From the NCBI RefSeq assembly GCF_000495815.1, contig NZ_AWGE01000013.1, positions 62,001 through 126,000 on the forward strand: a stretch of DNA of 64,000 nucleotides. Direction: 5' to 3'. Positions 43,654 through 52,957 of this stretch are shown here, one piece after another. Both the position numbers and the translations under genes were made by a program. This stretch comes from Asticcacaulis sp. AC466 (GTDB lineage: Bacteria; Pseudomonadota; Alphaproteobacteria; Caulobacterales; Caulobacteraceae). How positions within the stretch are numbered: the stretch's first letter is position 1; each line of letters begins with the position of its first letter. The notes under the pieces were generated by a model that did no database searches, was not told where the DNA came from, and worked only from the letters and a program-made list of their open reading frames with translations.

Positions 43654-46518
43654 ATGCCGTTCGAAGGACCACAAAAGCAAGAGAAGATCGAAAAGCCTGC
43701 AAAGGCAAGATTCAGCTTGTTCGACTGGATGGTGAACTGGATTAAGGGTATCGACCGGAAATCCTTGACGTCCTGGTTGCCGGCCTTTTCCACGGCCTGC
43801 CTATTGGTCAGTCTGCTGGTCTTCAGCCTAATCAGTTACATGGCCTATGATGTTCTTGGGGATGGCGACGAATCCCTGCGCTCCTTCCCGATGGTCGCGG
43901 CTTTTCAGATTGGCGTGTTGATTACCCTCTTCCTTTCGACGCTGATTGATGCGTCGGAACCAGAGGCCTTGAATTCCAGTGCCGATCCCAATTCGGACGG
44001 CTATCGCTTCCCTTTCGCTGTCAGCATTCAGGCGAACTTTATCGAGGCGCTGGGTATCACCGGCACCATCATCTTCCTTTTTGCGAAAGATATCATCGAT
44101 AAGATCGGTGGCGATGAGGGGGAATTGCCGCTTGTACATCTGGCATTTAGCGCCTTGCTTCACCTTGGCGAAGGAGAATCTGGCAAGGGGGCAGAACAGG
44201 CTAATACCCTTTGGGACATCGTAAAGTTGCCTGAAATTGCCACGCTTTTGGTGCTGGCCCTGTCCATTTTTCTCGCCCTCTATGGCTTCTCAATCATCAA
44301 ACGCAAAAATGAGCTTGAAAGCGGCGACGACGGTTCGGGCATATTCACGTCGATTTTCAAGGGGAAGGGCGCGGTGGATGTTCCCGCACCCACAAGCCCC
44401 AAGACGTTGGAGCTGCAGATCGATAAACTGGAAGCGGTCCACAGGCGCCTGGTGGAAAAGGCAAAAAAACAGCATGAGTTAGCGAAGGACCTTCAGGCGC
44501 GAACAGGAAACGCCTCAGCCGACACCGGCATCGCCGATGAAATTGCCAGGCATGAAGGTCAGATAGCGGCATTGGGCGCGCAAAGAGATGTGCTCACCAG
44601 GGAAGCTACAGAGTTCGATAGCGTTATTTCCACCGTCGCGGCGCTTATTGAAACAGCACAAAAGCGGCTTGAAAGCAGCGAGCGGTCGTTTGCTGACAAA
44701 CTCTATGGTCGTCTTCTTGGCTGTCTTTCAGCAGCCCTGAACGGCCTGAAGTGCTGCAAGGAGGCCTATTCTGAGTTTGATGCCAAGCTGGCCGATGATA
44801 TTGAAAAGTTGAAGGCGGGGATCGGCGGCAGGCATGCAGAGCGTGAGCGCCTGGAAGGAATGATTCAGGCCATTGAGCAGGAGGCGACGCGGCTCGAAAG
44901 CGATGCGACGGAATTGCAGAGCCGCATCGCGGACATGAAGACGCTGCTGCAGAATATGCTTGCGGACCAAGCGGCATGGGAACGGACCGTGGCCCCCAAG
45001 TCCTGGTGGGCGAACGTGACAGGCAATCAACTGGTCGTCACCTCGCCGATTGCACCGGGAACCTACACACGTGACCAAGTTGTCCCAGCAAAGACCAAGA
45101 GTGCGGAATGGGAAAAATACCAGACTTCGATCTTGTGGATGTTCCTCTTCACGGTGGCGGCCGGTGTGCTGGATGACCTGTTGATCGAGCTGCCACAGAC
45201 CGGGCAGGGTGGCTACGGCATCGCCGATTTTCCCGTTCTTCTGCTAGGTCTTTGTGCGTTCTACTTCTTCCTGAAATTCTTCTTTCCCATCGGGTTTGTC
45301 GGATCGTGGCGGTCTATCGCGACGGCGCCGGCAAAGCCGGGTGCTGGCACGGGGTATGCAACCATCGACACGCGGTGGCAGGAAACGGTGAGGGTAACCA
45401 AGTGGAACCTCGTCGCCATAGTGTTGGTATTGGCCTTAGGCGTGGCCGTGACCTGGGGTGTCAATTCCAAACTCGGTTCGTCCGGTGAGACCCCGAAAGC
45501 GACCCAGACGTCTCAAACCTCTCCGGGTGCGAAGGCGGATGCGCGCGGCGAGGCCACAGGGCATCCTGCCGCAACTGAAGCTTCGGGTGAGGCGGAAAAA
45601 AAGATCTTGTGGCGTGACATGACGCCGGCGCAGAAATGGCAATTTGTCACCAGTGATAAGAATGAATTCTTCATTCCCTCCATTGCGCTTGCGTTTATAA
45701 TCGTCGGCCTGATCCTGCTTTTCCCGTTCGCAATCTATGCCATCGAATCCATCCAGGACCGTTTGCGAAAGGCCGGATTTATAGAGAAAATCCTGATCTA
45801 TTGCGGTTTGGTTGTGGCGCTGATCGGATTGGTGGCCGGTCTTATACTGGCGGCACTCGGGCTTGCGAACTTGCTCCGCGCCGCGACGCCAACCAATACC
45901 AGCCCTCATCAACCTCCCGTCGCGACCACCCAGACGGTTTACGTCGACCGCTATCCGCCGCAATTGCAGTGTGAAAATGAAGGCATATCGCAAACGATCA
46001 ATGGTCTGCGGGTTGTGTCCTGGAAATTCGCCCAGTCAAGCACGCTTGACGTGCGCGAAGACATCAAGACCTGCAAGATTGTTCTTCCCAAACCAGTGGC
46101 GTCAGATGGCGCTTTCGACTTCGTGGTTGTGGTCGGTATGGCGTCGCAGGAAGGCGGCTTGAGCCAACCGGATGAGGAAATCACGCGGGCAGGGGAACGC
46201 ATTCGGAATGCAGAAAAGCAGCTAGAAGCGACCGATGGTTACGTGCAATACCAATGGAACCTCGGCTACCATAAGACGGACGAAGCCAAACTGACGCCGC
46301 CTCAAACGGCAATACAACGCCCGCTCGTTATTATTACGGGCCAAGCCAGCTCCGTCGACGCCGTCAAGGCAACGGCGGAGAAAGTCCTGAAGGACATGCA
46401 TATCGATCCGTCCAACTACGCAGATCAAACGGCTGTCAATTATCCGACAACGGAGCCAAGAGGATTGGTTTGCAAAAAGGGCTGCGAGACAAAGGGCGCC
46501 GACGGCTCGAAGCCTTAG
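43654..46518 (+). CDS. Large multi-pass membrane protein with central coiled coil, unknown function
   Basis: 954 residues from ATG 43654 (AGGGGGC upstream); an upstream GTG frame start is not supported. Four membrane segments lie within residues 45-220, a long coiled coil at about 250-460 (LESDATELQSRIADMKTLLQNML), then about five more segments to residue 755, and a soluble C-terminal domain of about 190 residues with a YVDRYPPQ start and a VVVVGMASQEGG core, which may be periplasmic and OmpA- or SPOR-like. I do not recognise the family. Base composition is less GC-rich than the neighbours. It stands alone between the autotransporter and a relic of a second one, which suggests insertion. Confidence 0.75.
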   Translation: MPFEGPQKQEKIEKPAKARFSLFDWMVNWIKGIDRKSLTSWLPAFSTACLLVSLLVFSLISYMAYDVLGDGDESLRSFPMVAAFQIGVLITLFLSTLIDASEPEALNSSADPNSDGYRFPFAVSIQANFIEALGITGTIIFLFAKDIIDKIGGDEGELPLVHLAFSALLHLGEGESGKGAEQANTLWDIVKLPEIATLLVLALSIFLALYGFSIIKRKNELESGDDGSGIFTSIFKGKGAVDVPAPTSPKTLELQIDKLEAVHRRLVEKAKKQHELAKDLQARTGNASADTGIADEIARHEGQIAALGAQRDVLTREATEFDSVISTVAALIETAQKRLESSERSFADKLYGRLLGCLSAALNGLKCCKEAYSEFDAKLADDIEKLKAGIGGRHAERERLEGMIQAIEQEATRLESDATELQSRIADMKTLLQNMLADQAAWERTVAPKSWWANVTGNQLVVTSPIAPGTYTRDQVVPAKTKSAEWEKYQTSILWMFLFTVAAGVLDDLLIELPQTGQGGYGIADFPVLLLGLCAFYFFLKFFFPIGFVGSWRSIATAPAKPGAGTGYATIDTRWQETVRVTKWNLVAIVLVLALGVAVTWGVNSKLGSSGETPKATQTSQTSPGAKADARGEATGHPAATEASGEAEKKILWRDMTPAQKWQFVTSDKNEFFIPSIALAFIIVGLILLFPFAIYAIESIQDRLRKAGFIEKILIYCGLVVALIGLVAGLILAALGLANLLRAATPTNTSPHQPPVATTQTVYVDRYPPQLQCENEGISQTINGLRVVSWKFAQSSTLDVREDIKTCKIVLPKPVASDGAFDFVVVVGMASQEGGLSQPDEEITRAGERIRNAEKQLEATDGYVQYQWNLGYHKTDEAKLTPPQTAIQRPLVIITGQASSVDAVKATAEKVLKDMHIDPSNYADQTAVNYPTTEPRGLVCKKGCETKGADGSKP

Positions 46519-46532
46519 CGCTTCATCCGCCG

Positions 46533-46592
46533 GACCGTAGCGGAACGCGAGCCACCCTTGGCATCGCTTTCGCTACGGTATCTCCCGGCGGC
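46533..46592 (+). pseudogene. Relic of a second autotransporter barrel
   Basis: These 60 bases match the autotransporter at about 43150-43209. Both encode DRSGTRATLG, and within that stretch they differ only at two synonymous third positions; the match then fades (IAF against VGI). The relic has no start, no barrel end and is out of any long frame. The remaining bases of 46519-46829 hold no convincing gene. Confidence 0.7.
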
Positions 46593-46829
46593 TTATTTAG
46601 CCGTGTCCTGATACGTGCGGTGAACTGCCGATAGCGCCTCGGACTGCCAGCGGCAGATTGCCGCGATTTGACCAAAGTCAAACCGATAGACCACCGACGG
46701 GTTCATGATCCGTGCGGTAAAGTTGCGCCGCGCCTTTGTGTTCGGGAGGCGGCCATTTTGCGCAATTGTCTTTTGATCCGTGGCGCGGCCTTGCGTCATC
46801 CGGATGGTTTTACAGAAAAGGTCCCTCAC

Positions 46830-48434
46830 ATGGACACCTCCGTAGCAAACGCACTCTCCTTATCCCGGTCCGATCGTCGCGCCCACCTGATTGGTGGCGG
46901 CATCGGGTCATTGGCGGCGGCGGCCTTCATGATCCGCGACGGCAATATGCAAGGCAGTCATATCACCATCTATGAGGCCCTGCCGGTCGTGGGCGGCAGC
47001 CTGGACGGCGCCGGCAATCCGGCCGATGGCTATCGCCTGCGGGGCGGCCGTATGCTGACAACCGACAATTACGAATGCACCTGGGACCTGTTCAAGGGGA
47101 TACCGTCGCTCAATGACCCGGCCACGACGGTGTATCAGGAAACCGTGGCCTTCAACGAGAAGCGCAGATCCCATGCCATGGCGCGGCTGGTCGATAAGAG
47201 CCGCCATATCCTGGACGTCAAATCCATGGGCTTTTCGATGCAGGATCGCCTCGAACTGGTGAAAATCTTCGAAGCCTCCGAAGCCGAATTGGGCACCAGC
47301 TGTATCACCGACTGGCTGTCCCCCGGCTTTCTGGAGACGCCGTTCTGGTACATGTGGCAGACAACCTTTGCCTTCCAGCCCTGGCACAGCGCCGTCGAAT
47401 TCAAGCGCTATTTGCATCGTTTCATGCTGGAATTCACCCGCATCGAAACCCTGGCCGGCGTCAAACGCACGGTCTACAATCAGAATGACTCCCTGGTCCG
47501 CCCCCTGGTGCGCTGGCTGAAGGCGCAGGGCGTCCAGTTTCAGAGCAATTGCCAGGTCAACGATCTGGAACTCACGCAAGAAAACGGCAAGCACGTCGTC
47601 ACCGCCATCAAATCCACGCGCGACGGCAAGCCTGAGACCATCCCCGTCCGCAATGTCGATCTGGTCATATTGCAAAACGGCTCCATGACCGACGCCTCAA
47701 GCTTCGGCTCCATGACCCAGGCGCCGCAAAAGCTGGGCAAGGCCGAAAGCCACAGTTGGGCGCTATGGGAAACCCTCGCAAAAGACCGGCCAGAATTCGG
47801 CGTGCCTTCGGTCTTTAACTCAAGCATCCCCGAAAGCTATTGGTTGTCGTTTACGGTGACCTTGCCCGACACGGCCTTCTTTGACGCCATGCAGAAATTT
47901 TCGGGCAACGAAGCCGGCACTGGCGGTTTGGTGACGTTCAAGGACTCCAACTGGTTGATGTCGATCGTTCTGGCGCACCAACCGCATTTCGCCGATCAGC
48001 CCGCAAGTGTGCAGGTCTTCTGGGGCTATGGCCTGCATCCGGACCGCATCGGTAACTTCGTCGTCAAGCCGATGTCGGACTGCACGGGGGCCGATATCCT
48101 GCAAGAGCTGTGCGGCCATCTCAATTTTGACCCGCACATCGTGCAGTCAGCCAATTGTATTCCGTGCCGGATGCCCTATATCACCAGTATGTTCATGCCG
48201 CGGTCGCACACGGACCGGCCTTTGCCGGTGCCTGAAGCCTCGCATAACCTGGCCTTCGTCAGTCAGTTTGTTGAGGTGGCTGACGACGTGGTCTTCACGG
48301 TCGAATATTCCGTGCGGGCGGCTATGATCGCCGTCTACCAACTGCTCGATATCCAGCGTCCGGTCGTCCCTATCAATCGCCACGACAATTCACTCACGGT
48401 CGACATACAGGCGGTGTTCAAGGCCTTGGCCTGA
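46830..48434 (+). CDS. ohyA: Oleate hydratase
   Basis: 534 residues from ATG 46830; an upstream extension of 54 residues is not family-like. FAD-dependent enzyme adding water to the cis-9 double bond of oleate to give 10-hydroxystearate. The FAD-binding motif AHLIGGGIGSLAAAAFMI is followed by the family-specific YEALPVVGGSLDGAG and RGGRMLTTDNYECTWDLF. Conserved late segments include FWGYGLHPDRIGNFV and CRMPYITSMFMPR. It may detoxify host or environmental unsaturated fatty acids. It is followed by an eRF1-like gene after 79 bases. Confidence 0.95.
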   Translation: MDTSVANALSLSRSDRRAHLIGGGIGSLAAAAFMIRDGNMQGSHITIYEALPVVGGSLDGAGNPADGYRLRGGRMLTTDNYECTWDLFKGIPSLNDPATTVYQETVAFNEKRRSHAMARLVDKSRHILDVKSMGFSMQDRLELVKIFEASEAELGTSCITDWLSPGFLETPFWYMWQTTFAFQPWHSAVEFKRYLHRFMLEFTRIETLAGVKRTVYNQNDSLVRPLVRWLKAQGVQFQSNCQVNDLELTQENGKHVVTAIKSTRDGKPETIPVRNVDLVILQNGSMTDASSFGSMTQAPQKLGKAESHSWALWETLAKDRPEFGVPSVFNSSIPESYWLSFTVTLPDTAFFDAMQKFSGNEAGTGGLVTFKDSNWLMSIVLAHQPHFADQPASVQVFWGYGLHPDRIGNFVVKPMSDCTGADILQELCGHLNFDPHIVQSANCIPCRMPYITSMFMPRSHTDRPLPVPEASHNLAFVSQFVEVADDVVFTVEYSVRAAMIAVYQLLDIQRPVVPINRHDNSLTVDIQAVFKALA

Positions 48435-48456
48435 TCGCATCCGTTTGGTTTTCAAA

Positions 48457-48513
48457 AGCTATCACCCGCAAGAACTATCACCCAGAAGAGCTATCTCCCA
48501 AGGAGCTATCACG
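48457..48513 (+). repeat. Four tandem 15-16-bp repeats in the 5' leader
   Basis: Units starting at 48457, 48473, 48489 and 48504 share A-G/A-CTATCACCC followed by an A/G-rich AAGA/AAGG segment. The last but one unit supplies the AAGGAG ribosome site of the following gene. Confidence 0.7.
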
Positions 48514-48894
48514 ATGTCATTTTTCCATGCCGTACTGCTCATCGATCATCACACCGCAAAAATCCTGCAATTCGATGCGAAGCAGGTCGAAATCGAGACC
48601 GTATTCGAAAAGACCCTCCATACCCGTCAGCACAACAGCGAGGTGCGGACCGAGCATGAATTTTTCACGGAAGTCTGCAATGCGCTCGATGGCATAACCG
48701 AAATACTGGTTGTCGGGTCGCACATGGCCCAGGCCGACTTCCGGCGAAATATCGAAAAGCATCACGCTGCGGTTGCCAAGCGGGTTGTCGGCTGGGAAAC
48801 GGTCGATCATCCGACCGATGCCCAATTGGTCGCCTTCGCCCGGCATTATTTCGCCGAGCATGAGCGGGAGGCGCAATCCCCGCCCGCCGAGTGA
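48514..48894 (+). CDS. eRF1-domain-like "translational machinery" protein
   Basis: 126 residues from ATG 48514 behind AAGGAG. The opening SFFHAVLLIDHHTAKILQF and the later EILVVGSHMAQADF and VVGWETVDHPTDAQLVAFARHYF are typical of a small proteobacterial family with an eRF1/Pelota domain-2 or -3-like fold. Function is not settled; ribosome or stress association has been proposed for relatives. The unusual tandem repeats in its leader may control translation. Confidence 0.8.
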   Translation: MSFFHAVLLIDHHTAKILQFDAKQVEIETVFEKTLHTRQHNSEVRTEHEFFTEVCNALDGITEILVVGSHMAQADFRRNIEKHHAAVAKRVVGWETVDHPTDAQLVAFARHYFAEHEREAQSPPAE

Positions 48895-48920
48895 GCGCTT
48901 ATTCCGGGTAAATATAAGTT

Positions 48921-49601
48921 TCAGGATGCTAGATAAGGTGGCAATTGCGTGCCGATATCGCTCATTAGTATCAGCGCGCATTCCACCGTCCGGCCGTCAT
49001 TGCCGACAAGCTCTATCGTTCCCGCCGGCATCGTATCGTCCCAGGCGAAGTTATCCGACATGACTTTCAGCATCTCGCGCTTATAGGCCGTATCGAGATT
49101 ATCCAGTTGATCGCCCTTGGTCTCCAGCAGGGTGATGCGGTTCGGCTTATTGTCACAGCGCACGGCAAACACGAAATCCGGATAAATCTTCGCCCGTTTC
49201 CAGCCTTGCAGCCCGTATTGCGACCGCGCCACATTGCGGTGCCACCAGATCAGCGCCTTGTCGCTATCGAGATGAACGGCGACATTCTGTTCTTCGCCGT
49301 TGAGATCCTTTTCATAGAGCGGCGCGAACAGACTATGCTCCAGCGGCCCGCCCGTTTTGCCGACAAGCTGCCGCGCTCCTTCCGGTTCAGTCGTTTCCAT
49401 ATAAAACGGCAGAGGCCAGTTATTGCCGTCAACGCGCAGACGAAACTGAATCCGCCCGGCCGCGACATTGTCCTTGAAGACGGCTTCGGCGCGGCCTGTG
49501 CGTTCAGATTCCAGTCCTTTACGCAGTTCCTCCACGATCAGGCTGGACAAGGCGCCGATCTTCGCGCCGTCAAACCCGAGCGCCCCAAGGAAATCAAAAA
49601 T
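48921..49601 (-). pseudogene. C-terminal fragment of a type III restriction enzyme (Res)
   Basis: The minus-strand frame is open from 49601 (just after a TAA at 49602) to the stop at 48921, with no proper start. The sequence ALIWWHRNVARSQYGLQGWKRAKIYPDFVFAV followed by LLETKGDQL is the nuclease region of Res proteins (D...E-x-K active site: PDF and ETKGD). A full Res has about 900-1,000 residues, so three quarters are missing. The break at about 49602 is where AT-rich, foreign-looking DNA begins. No Mod gene is present. Confidence 0.8.
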
Positions 49602-49780
49602 TTAATAATGAGATCATTTCAGACGAGACCCCCATCGAGCCCCTCGAGACCCCCAGTCCCGGTGTTATGTATTGATCACGGTCCGGATTTGTCAGATTGG
49701 ATGCAGCAGTTGTTCAACATGCTTCCGGTTAGGCCAGGCCTCACGGTTGAGGCGTTGGCGACCGCATTTCACCATTAAAA

Positions 49781-50185
49781 GTGGTATTGGTAAACTTGAA
49801 CCTATGTGGTCTCAGGCGGATCAGATGGCTAGGCATCAACAAGGCAGCCCTTCAAATCCACTTCACCTGCATCGCTTATGGAACACTGTTTGTTTCAGTT
49901 GCCTTGCTGACCAAAAGCGAAAAAATCACCCAACTTTCGTCCTTTTTTGTAGCGGTTGTTTTTATTTTCTCACCGAATGAACATTTTCTAGTTCAGGTGG
50001 CATTGTTTGTTCTCTTTTCTCGCCTATTTACGTATATACGTACAGGAGCGTTTATGTCGGGTTCGTATGCTGGTTTGTGGGTCTGGGCGTATGGCGTTGT
50101 CTGTAATGCTTTGGCTTGGGTATTTCTCCGGGCTACTCTTTTCAATCTTACGTCTAGCGGCAGGCTGCTACACAAGGAGGCGTGA
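49781..50185 (+). CDS. Small membrane protein of the island
   Basis: Up to 134 residues from a GTG at 49781, with about four hydrophobic segments (FTCIAYGTLFVSVALL, FFVAVVFIFS, FLVQVALFVLF, GLWVWAYGVVCNALAWVFL). There is no good ribosome site at this start; an in-frame ATG at 50054 with AGGAG upstream would give a 43-residue single-pass protein. Its stop overlaps the next gene's start (TGATG), which supports real translation. No family recognised. Confidence 0.5.
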   Translation: MVLVNLNLCGLRRIRWLGINKAALQIHFTCIAYGTLFVSVALLTKSEKITQLSSFFVAVVFIFSPNEHFLVQVALFVLFSRLFTYIRTGAFMSGSYAGLWVWAYGVVCNALAWVFLRATLFNLTSSGRLLHKEA

Positions 50186-50361
50186 TGTTGTTTGGAATCT
50201 TTGCAAGGCCGGTGCCGCCGGAAGGAAGCCGAGCTGTAGCTGTAATGGTTGTGAAATCAGAGAGTAAGTTTTCAGAAATGCCGCCGGTTGTTACCGTTGG
50301 GGCATCGATCGCTCTTATCAATCAGACCCAAAAGCAAACCTTACTGCCAAAGGAAGAATGA
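50185..50361 (+). CDS. Small protein, 58 residues, coupled to the membrane protein
   Basis: ATG 50185 with AAGGAGG five bases upstream, overlapping the previous stop as TGATG; TGA at 50359-50361. The sequence starts MLFGIFARPVPPEG and ends TLLPKEE; a middle run VVTVGASIALI is mildly hydrophobic. No family. The strong ribosome site makes it more credible than its length would suggest. Confidence 0.5.
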   Translation: MLFGIFARPVPPEGSRAVAVMVVKSESKFSEMPPVVTVGASIALINQTQKQTLLPKEE

Positions 50362-50849
50362 GTGCGGGGCTCAGCTGCGGATATGTGCGCTCGTCAGCCA
50401 ATGACCCGCGACCATTTGTTACAGACTGTATAGGCACTCTTGTCCCCCCGGAATCGTTGTTTAACAAATTCTTCACGAAATAGCCGCGCAGTCAACCTCT
50501 GGTGTTGATTGTAATTAGCGCTAGATGAGCTAAGTGTCCTCATTCTCTTTCGAATTCCGGGTACGCTCTTCTGCAAGCATGAGACAAGCCGGAAGCATCC
50601 CGCGAACGTGTCCTATGGTGGCGCAGTGGTGATAGGATTGTCTCATGCATCTGCGAGATGGGACTAAAATTCTTGTTTGAATGGCCAATGAGCTTACATC
50701 CCGGTCGCAACGTGACGCGCCGAGAATGTTAACGATCCTGCGCGGAGCACACACCTGATGAGTGTGCCCTTGCCACTTGACTCTCGCAATGGTGGCGAGC
50801 ATTAACTAAACGCGCAGTTATTTTACTGGTCAAGCCAAGGGGAAGGAAC
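50362..50849. other. Non-coding AT-rich stretch of the island
   Basis: 488 bases with no supported gene on either strand; short open frames lack ribosome sites and host codon use. The last 30 bases carry the AAGGGGAAGGA ribosome site of the next gene. Confidence 0.5.
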
Positions 50850-51680
50850 ATGAGGGTATCTGACTTAGTTCTGGTTGCGTTTTGCGGCCTTGCGATAAAT
50901 ACCACGACCGAAGCGAAGGTCTTTAGCGTCAAACTTCCAAAGGAAGTTACAAGCAAACCAGACATTCGAAAGTTAGCGATTGAGACTATGGCGTCAAAAT
51001 CGGGAGCTGCGTGGACGCCTCCTGGCGCTATTTCTTCAAGCGGGGAAGTAATCTTGAAGGGACGCCAGTACTTCACCCCAACTCCCGCCGGCGACGTTCA
51101 GATCAGTTTGCCAACGGGACGGACGACCTTGGGGGCACTTGATAGCGCACAGTTATCCAAGGTATTCGATATAGTTGACGAGTCTGTCCAAATTGAAGAA
51201 ATAAATGCTGACGGATCTATCGTTTCTCCTGTCGCAGGTGGCACAATTAAAAAAGGCTTTTATCAAGTCACCTACTACTACTACCGGTACACTACCGTCC
51301 CATGCGCCAGAGGAGCGCCTGGATCGGGTGGAATCGCCATTGGCTCAGGCCTTCGCGTGACAGCAGTTCTATCTAGCGCAAAATCCAACGTCTCAGTCTC
51401 TGGTTTTATGCCCTTAGCCCTTGCGGCTTCAAACAACCGTGTCCAAGGACATTTAAGGGTTCAAGCTTTCGGAATAGGATCTGGAACCAACACTATTTCA
51501 AGCTACTTGTCCGGTGCTTCCGATTTGAATCCTGAAACCATCCGAAAAGCGGTGGAATCGTTCGGGGTCGTTAAGGCTGTTTTCGAAACTTCAAATCTGA
51601 CGCTCTCGCCAAATTATCTATTTGTAGAGTCCGATGACATTGGGAAGTGTTTAGCCGATTTGGCTACGCCGAGTACGTAA
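50850..51680 (+). CDS. Secreted orphan protein of the island
   Basis: 276 residues from ATG 50850 (AAGGGGAAGGA). A short signal peptide (VLVAFCGLAINTTTEA) is likely. The mature protein is beta-rich with a Tyr cluster (QVTYYYYRYTT) and two Cys that may pair. Codon use is clearly AT-richer than the core genome. No family recognised. It may be an island-borne surface or effector-like protein. Confidence 0.65.
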   Translation: MRVSDLVLVAFCGLAINTTTEAKVFSVKLPKEVTSKPDIRKLAIETMASKSGAAWTPPGAISSSGEVILKGRQYFTPTPAGDVQISLPTGRTTLGALDSAQLSKVFDIVDESVQIEEINADGSIVSPVAGGTIKKGFYQVTYYYYRYTTVPCARGAPGSGGIAIGSGLRVTAVLSSAKSNVSVSGFMPLALAASNNRVQGHLRVQAFGIGSGTNTISSYLSGASDLNPETIRKAVESFGVVKAVFETSNLTLSPNYLFVESDDIGKCLADLATPST

Positions 51681-51709
51681 AATATATGGCTTCTTGACCA
51701 TTACCCTAA

Positions 51710-51832
51710 ATGATTGTCGAATGTCGGTTAAAGTACCCGTTAGATCGTGCTTACTTTGGAAAGATTAAAGACGAGGTCGACGCGGCGGCATCCTATTCTA
51801 AAAATTTTCATACCGGATTGAACGGAACGTAG
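51710..51832 (+). CDS. Possible small ORF at the broken integrase end
   Basis: 40 codons (MIVECRLKYPLDRAYFGKIK...) with protein-like composition but no ribosome site; its last 25 bases overlap the integrase 3' end on the other strand. It could be the remnant of a gene fused at the deletion junction. Confidence 0.2.
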   Translation: MIVECRLKYPLDRAYFGKIKDEVDAAASYSKNFHTGLNGT

Positions 51833-52776
51833 ATTTTGGTGGTAACTGCGCTACGGCCTGAATCCTTGTGCGCCGGGAACACCAGTTTGTAATTGCCGAA
51901 CCTGACATGTGCTTCATTGATAATTGCCAACGACTGGCGAGATAGTGGAACGGAATGAGGTTCCCGCATCTTCATTTTCTCAGACGGTATTTTCCAGACG
52001 CAGTTGCCACGGTCCACTTCCGTCCATTCGGCGCTGCGAAGCTCTCCGGGGCGCACGAATATATGAGGTAGGAGCCTTAAAGCCAGCCGCGTGCCGATGT
52101 AGCCGTGGTAGGCTTCAATATCCCGCAAGAGCTGGCCGAACGCACCCGGATCAATAATGGCCGCGTGGTGCCGCACTTTTGGTTTTATGAGCGCTTCCCC
52201 CAGTTCGGCGGCGGGATTTGTCGCAGCTCGCCCCGTCAGGATGCCGTAGCGGCAGACCCTTGAGATAAAGGCTCTGATGCGGTTTGCCGTCTCGTGATGT
52301 CCGTTGGCTTCCACCTTGCGGATGGCCATGAGTATCTCGTAGGGCATCAGATCAACGAGCGCCTGGTCGCCAAGGTCCTTTTCGATGAGGGAAAAGAACC
52401 AGGCCATCTTGTAGAGCGTTTTCTCTGAAAAGCCGTCCTTGCGCTTTTTCTCGATAAATTCGTGCGCGACGACACGCAAGGTGCTGCTCTTCTCCAGAAT
52501 TTTTGCCTTTTCCTCGCGTTTCCGTTCCTCGTAGGGATCGACCGCGTTGGCAAGCAGGAGGCGGGCGTCGTCACGCCTCTGCCGCGCATCTTTAAGACTT
52601 ATCTCCGGATAAGAACCGACGGACAGCACTTTCTCAGTGCCTTGCCATCGATACTTCACCCGCCAGAATTTTCCACCCGACGGCGTGACAAAAAGATAGA
52701 GACCGCCCTCATCGTAGAGCTTGAATGGCTTAGTTGTCGGCTTCGCATTGCGTGCCGTCATTTCCGATAGAGCCAT
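51808..52776 (-). pseudogene. P4-type tyrosine recombinase, C-terminally truncated
   Basis: 322 residues from ATG 52776 (GGAGGG upstream). The DUF4102 arm-binding domain is intact (MALSEMTARNAKPTTKPFKLYDEGGLYLFVTPSGGKFW), as are the core-binding region and the first catalytic Arg (FVRPGELRSAEW). The frame stops soon after LVFPAHKDSG; the H-x-x-R and Tyr motifs found about 60-100 residues later are absent. Normal length is near 400. It therefore cannot catalyse strand exchange by itself. It starts 182 bases from the tRNA 3' end, the usual position for such integrases. Confidence 0.88.
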
Positions 52777-52957
52777 GTTCCCTCCTGGAACTTAATAGCA
52801 ACGTACCGTGTGACAGCTTTCGGGCTATACCCCCAATTATGCCCCAAAATCGCGTGGATGGGGGTGGAAACTGGTGGACGGCCGTGGCCTGCGACACGTA
52901 TAACCTACCAGATTTTAAGGGATTTTTCAAGTAGTCCACAGGGCCTGTGGATAACCT

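Larger units (their letters stand above)
49602..52957. mobile_element. Decayed genomic island next to tRNA-Leu
   Basis: An AT-richer stretch between a truncated Res gene and a tRNA-Leu gene, with a tyrosine recombinase reading away from the tRNA, small orphan genes and much non-coding DNA. The recombinase lacks its last third. I saw no second copy of the tRNA 3' end in the window, so the left attachment site is lost, diverged or outside. Confidence 0.65.

Noticed and set aside
46593..46829. 78-residue minus-strand frame before oleate hydratase
   Set aside because: No ribosome site and no recognisable domain; its first half mirrors the oleate hydratase leader.
49107..49778. Plus-strand frame ending in a protein-like C-terminus near the island edge
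   Set aside because: Most of it is antisense to the Res fragment; only the last 35 codons look protein-like and there is no start, so it was not annotated.
50530..50802. 90-residue minus-strand frame in the island
   Set aside because: No ribosome site, mixed composition and no hydrophobic or domain pattern.
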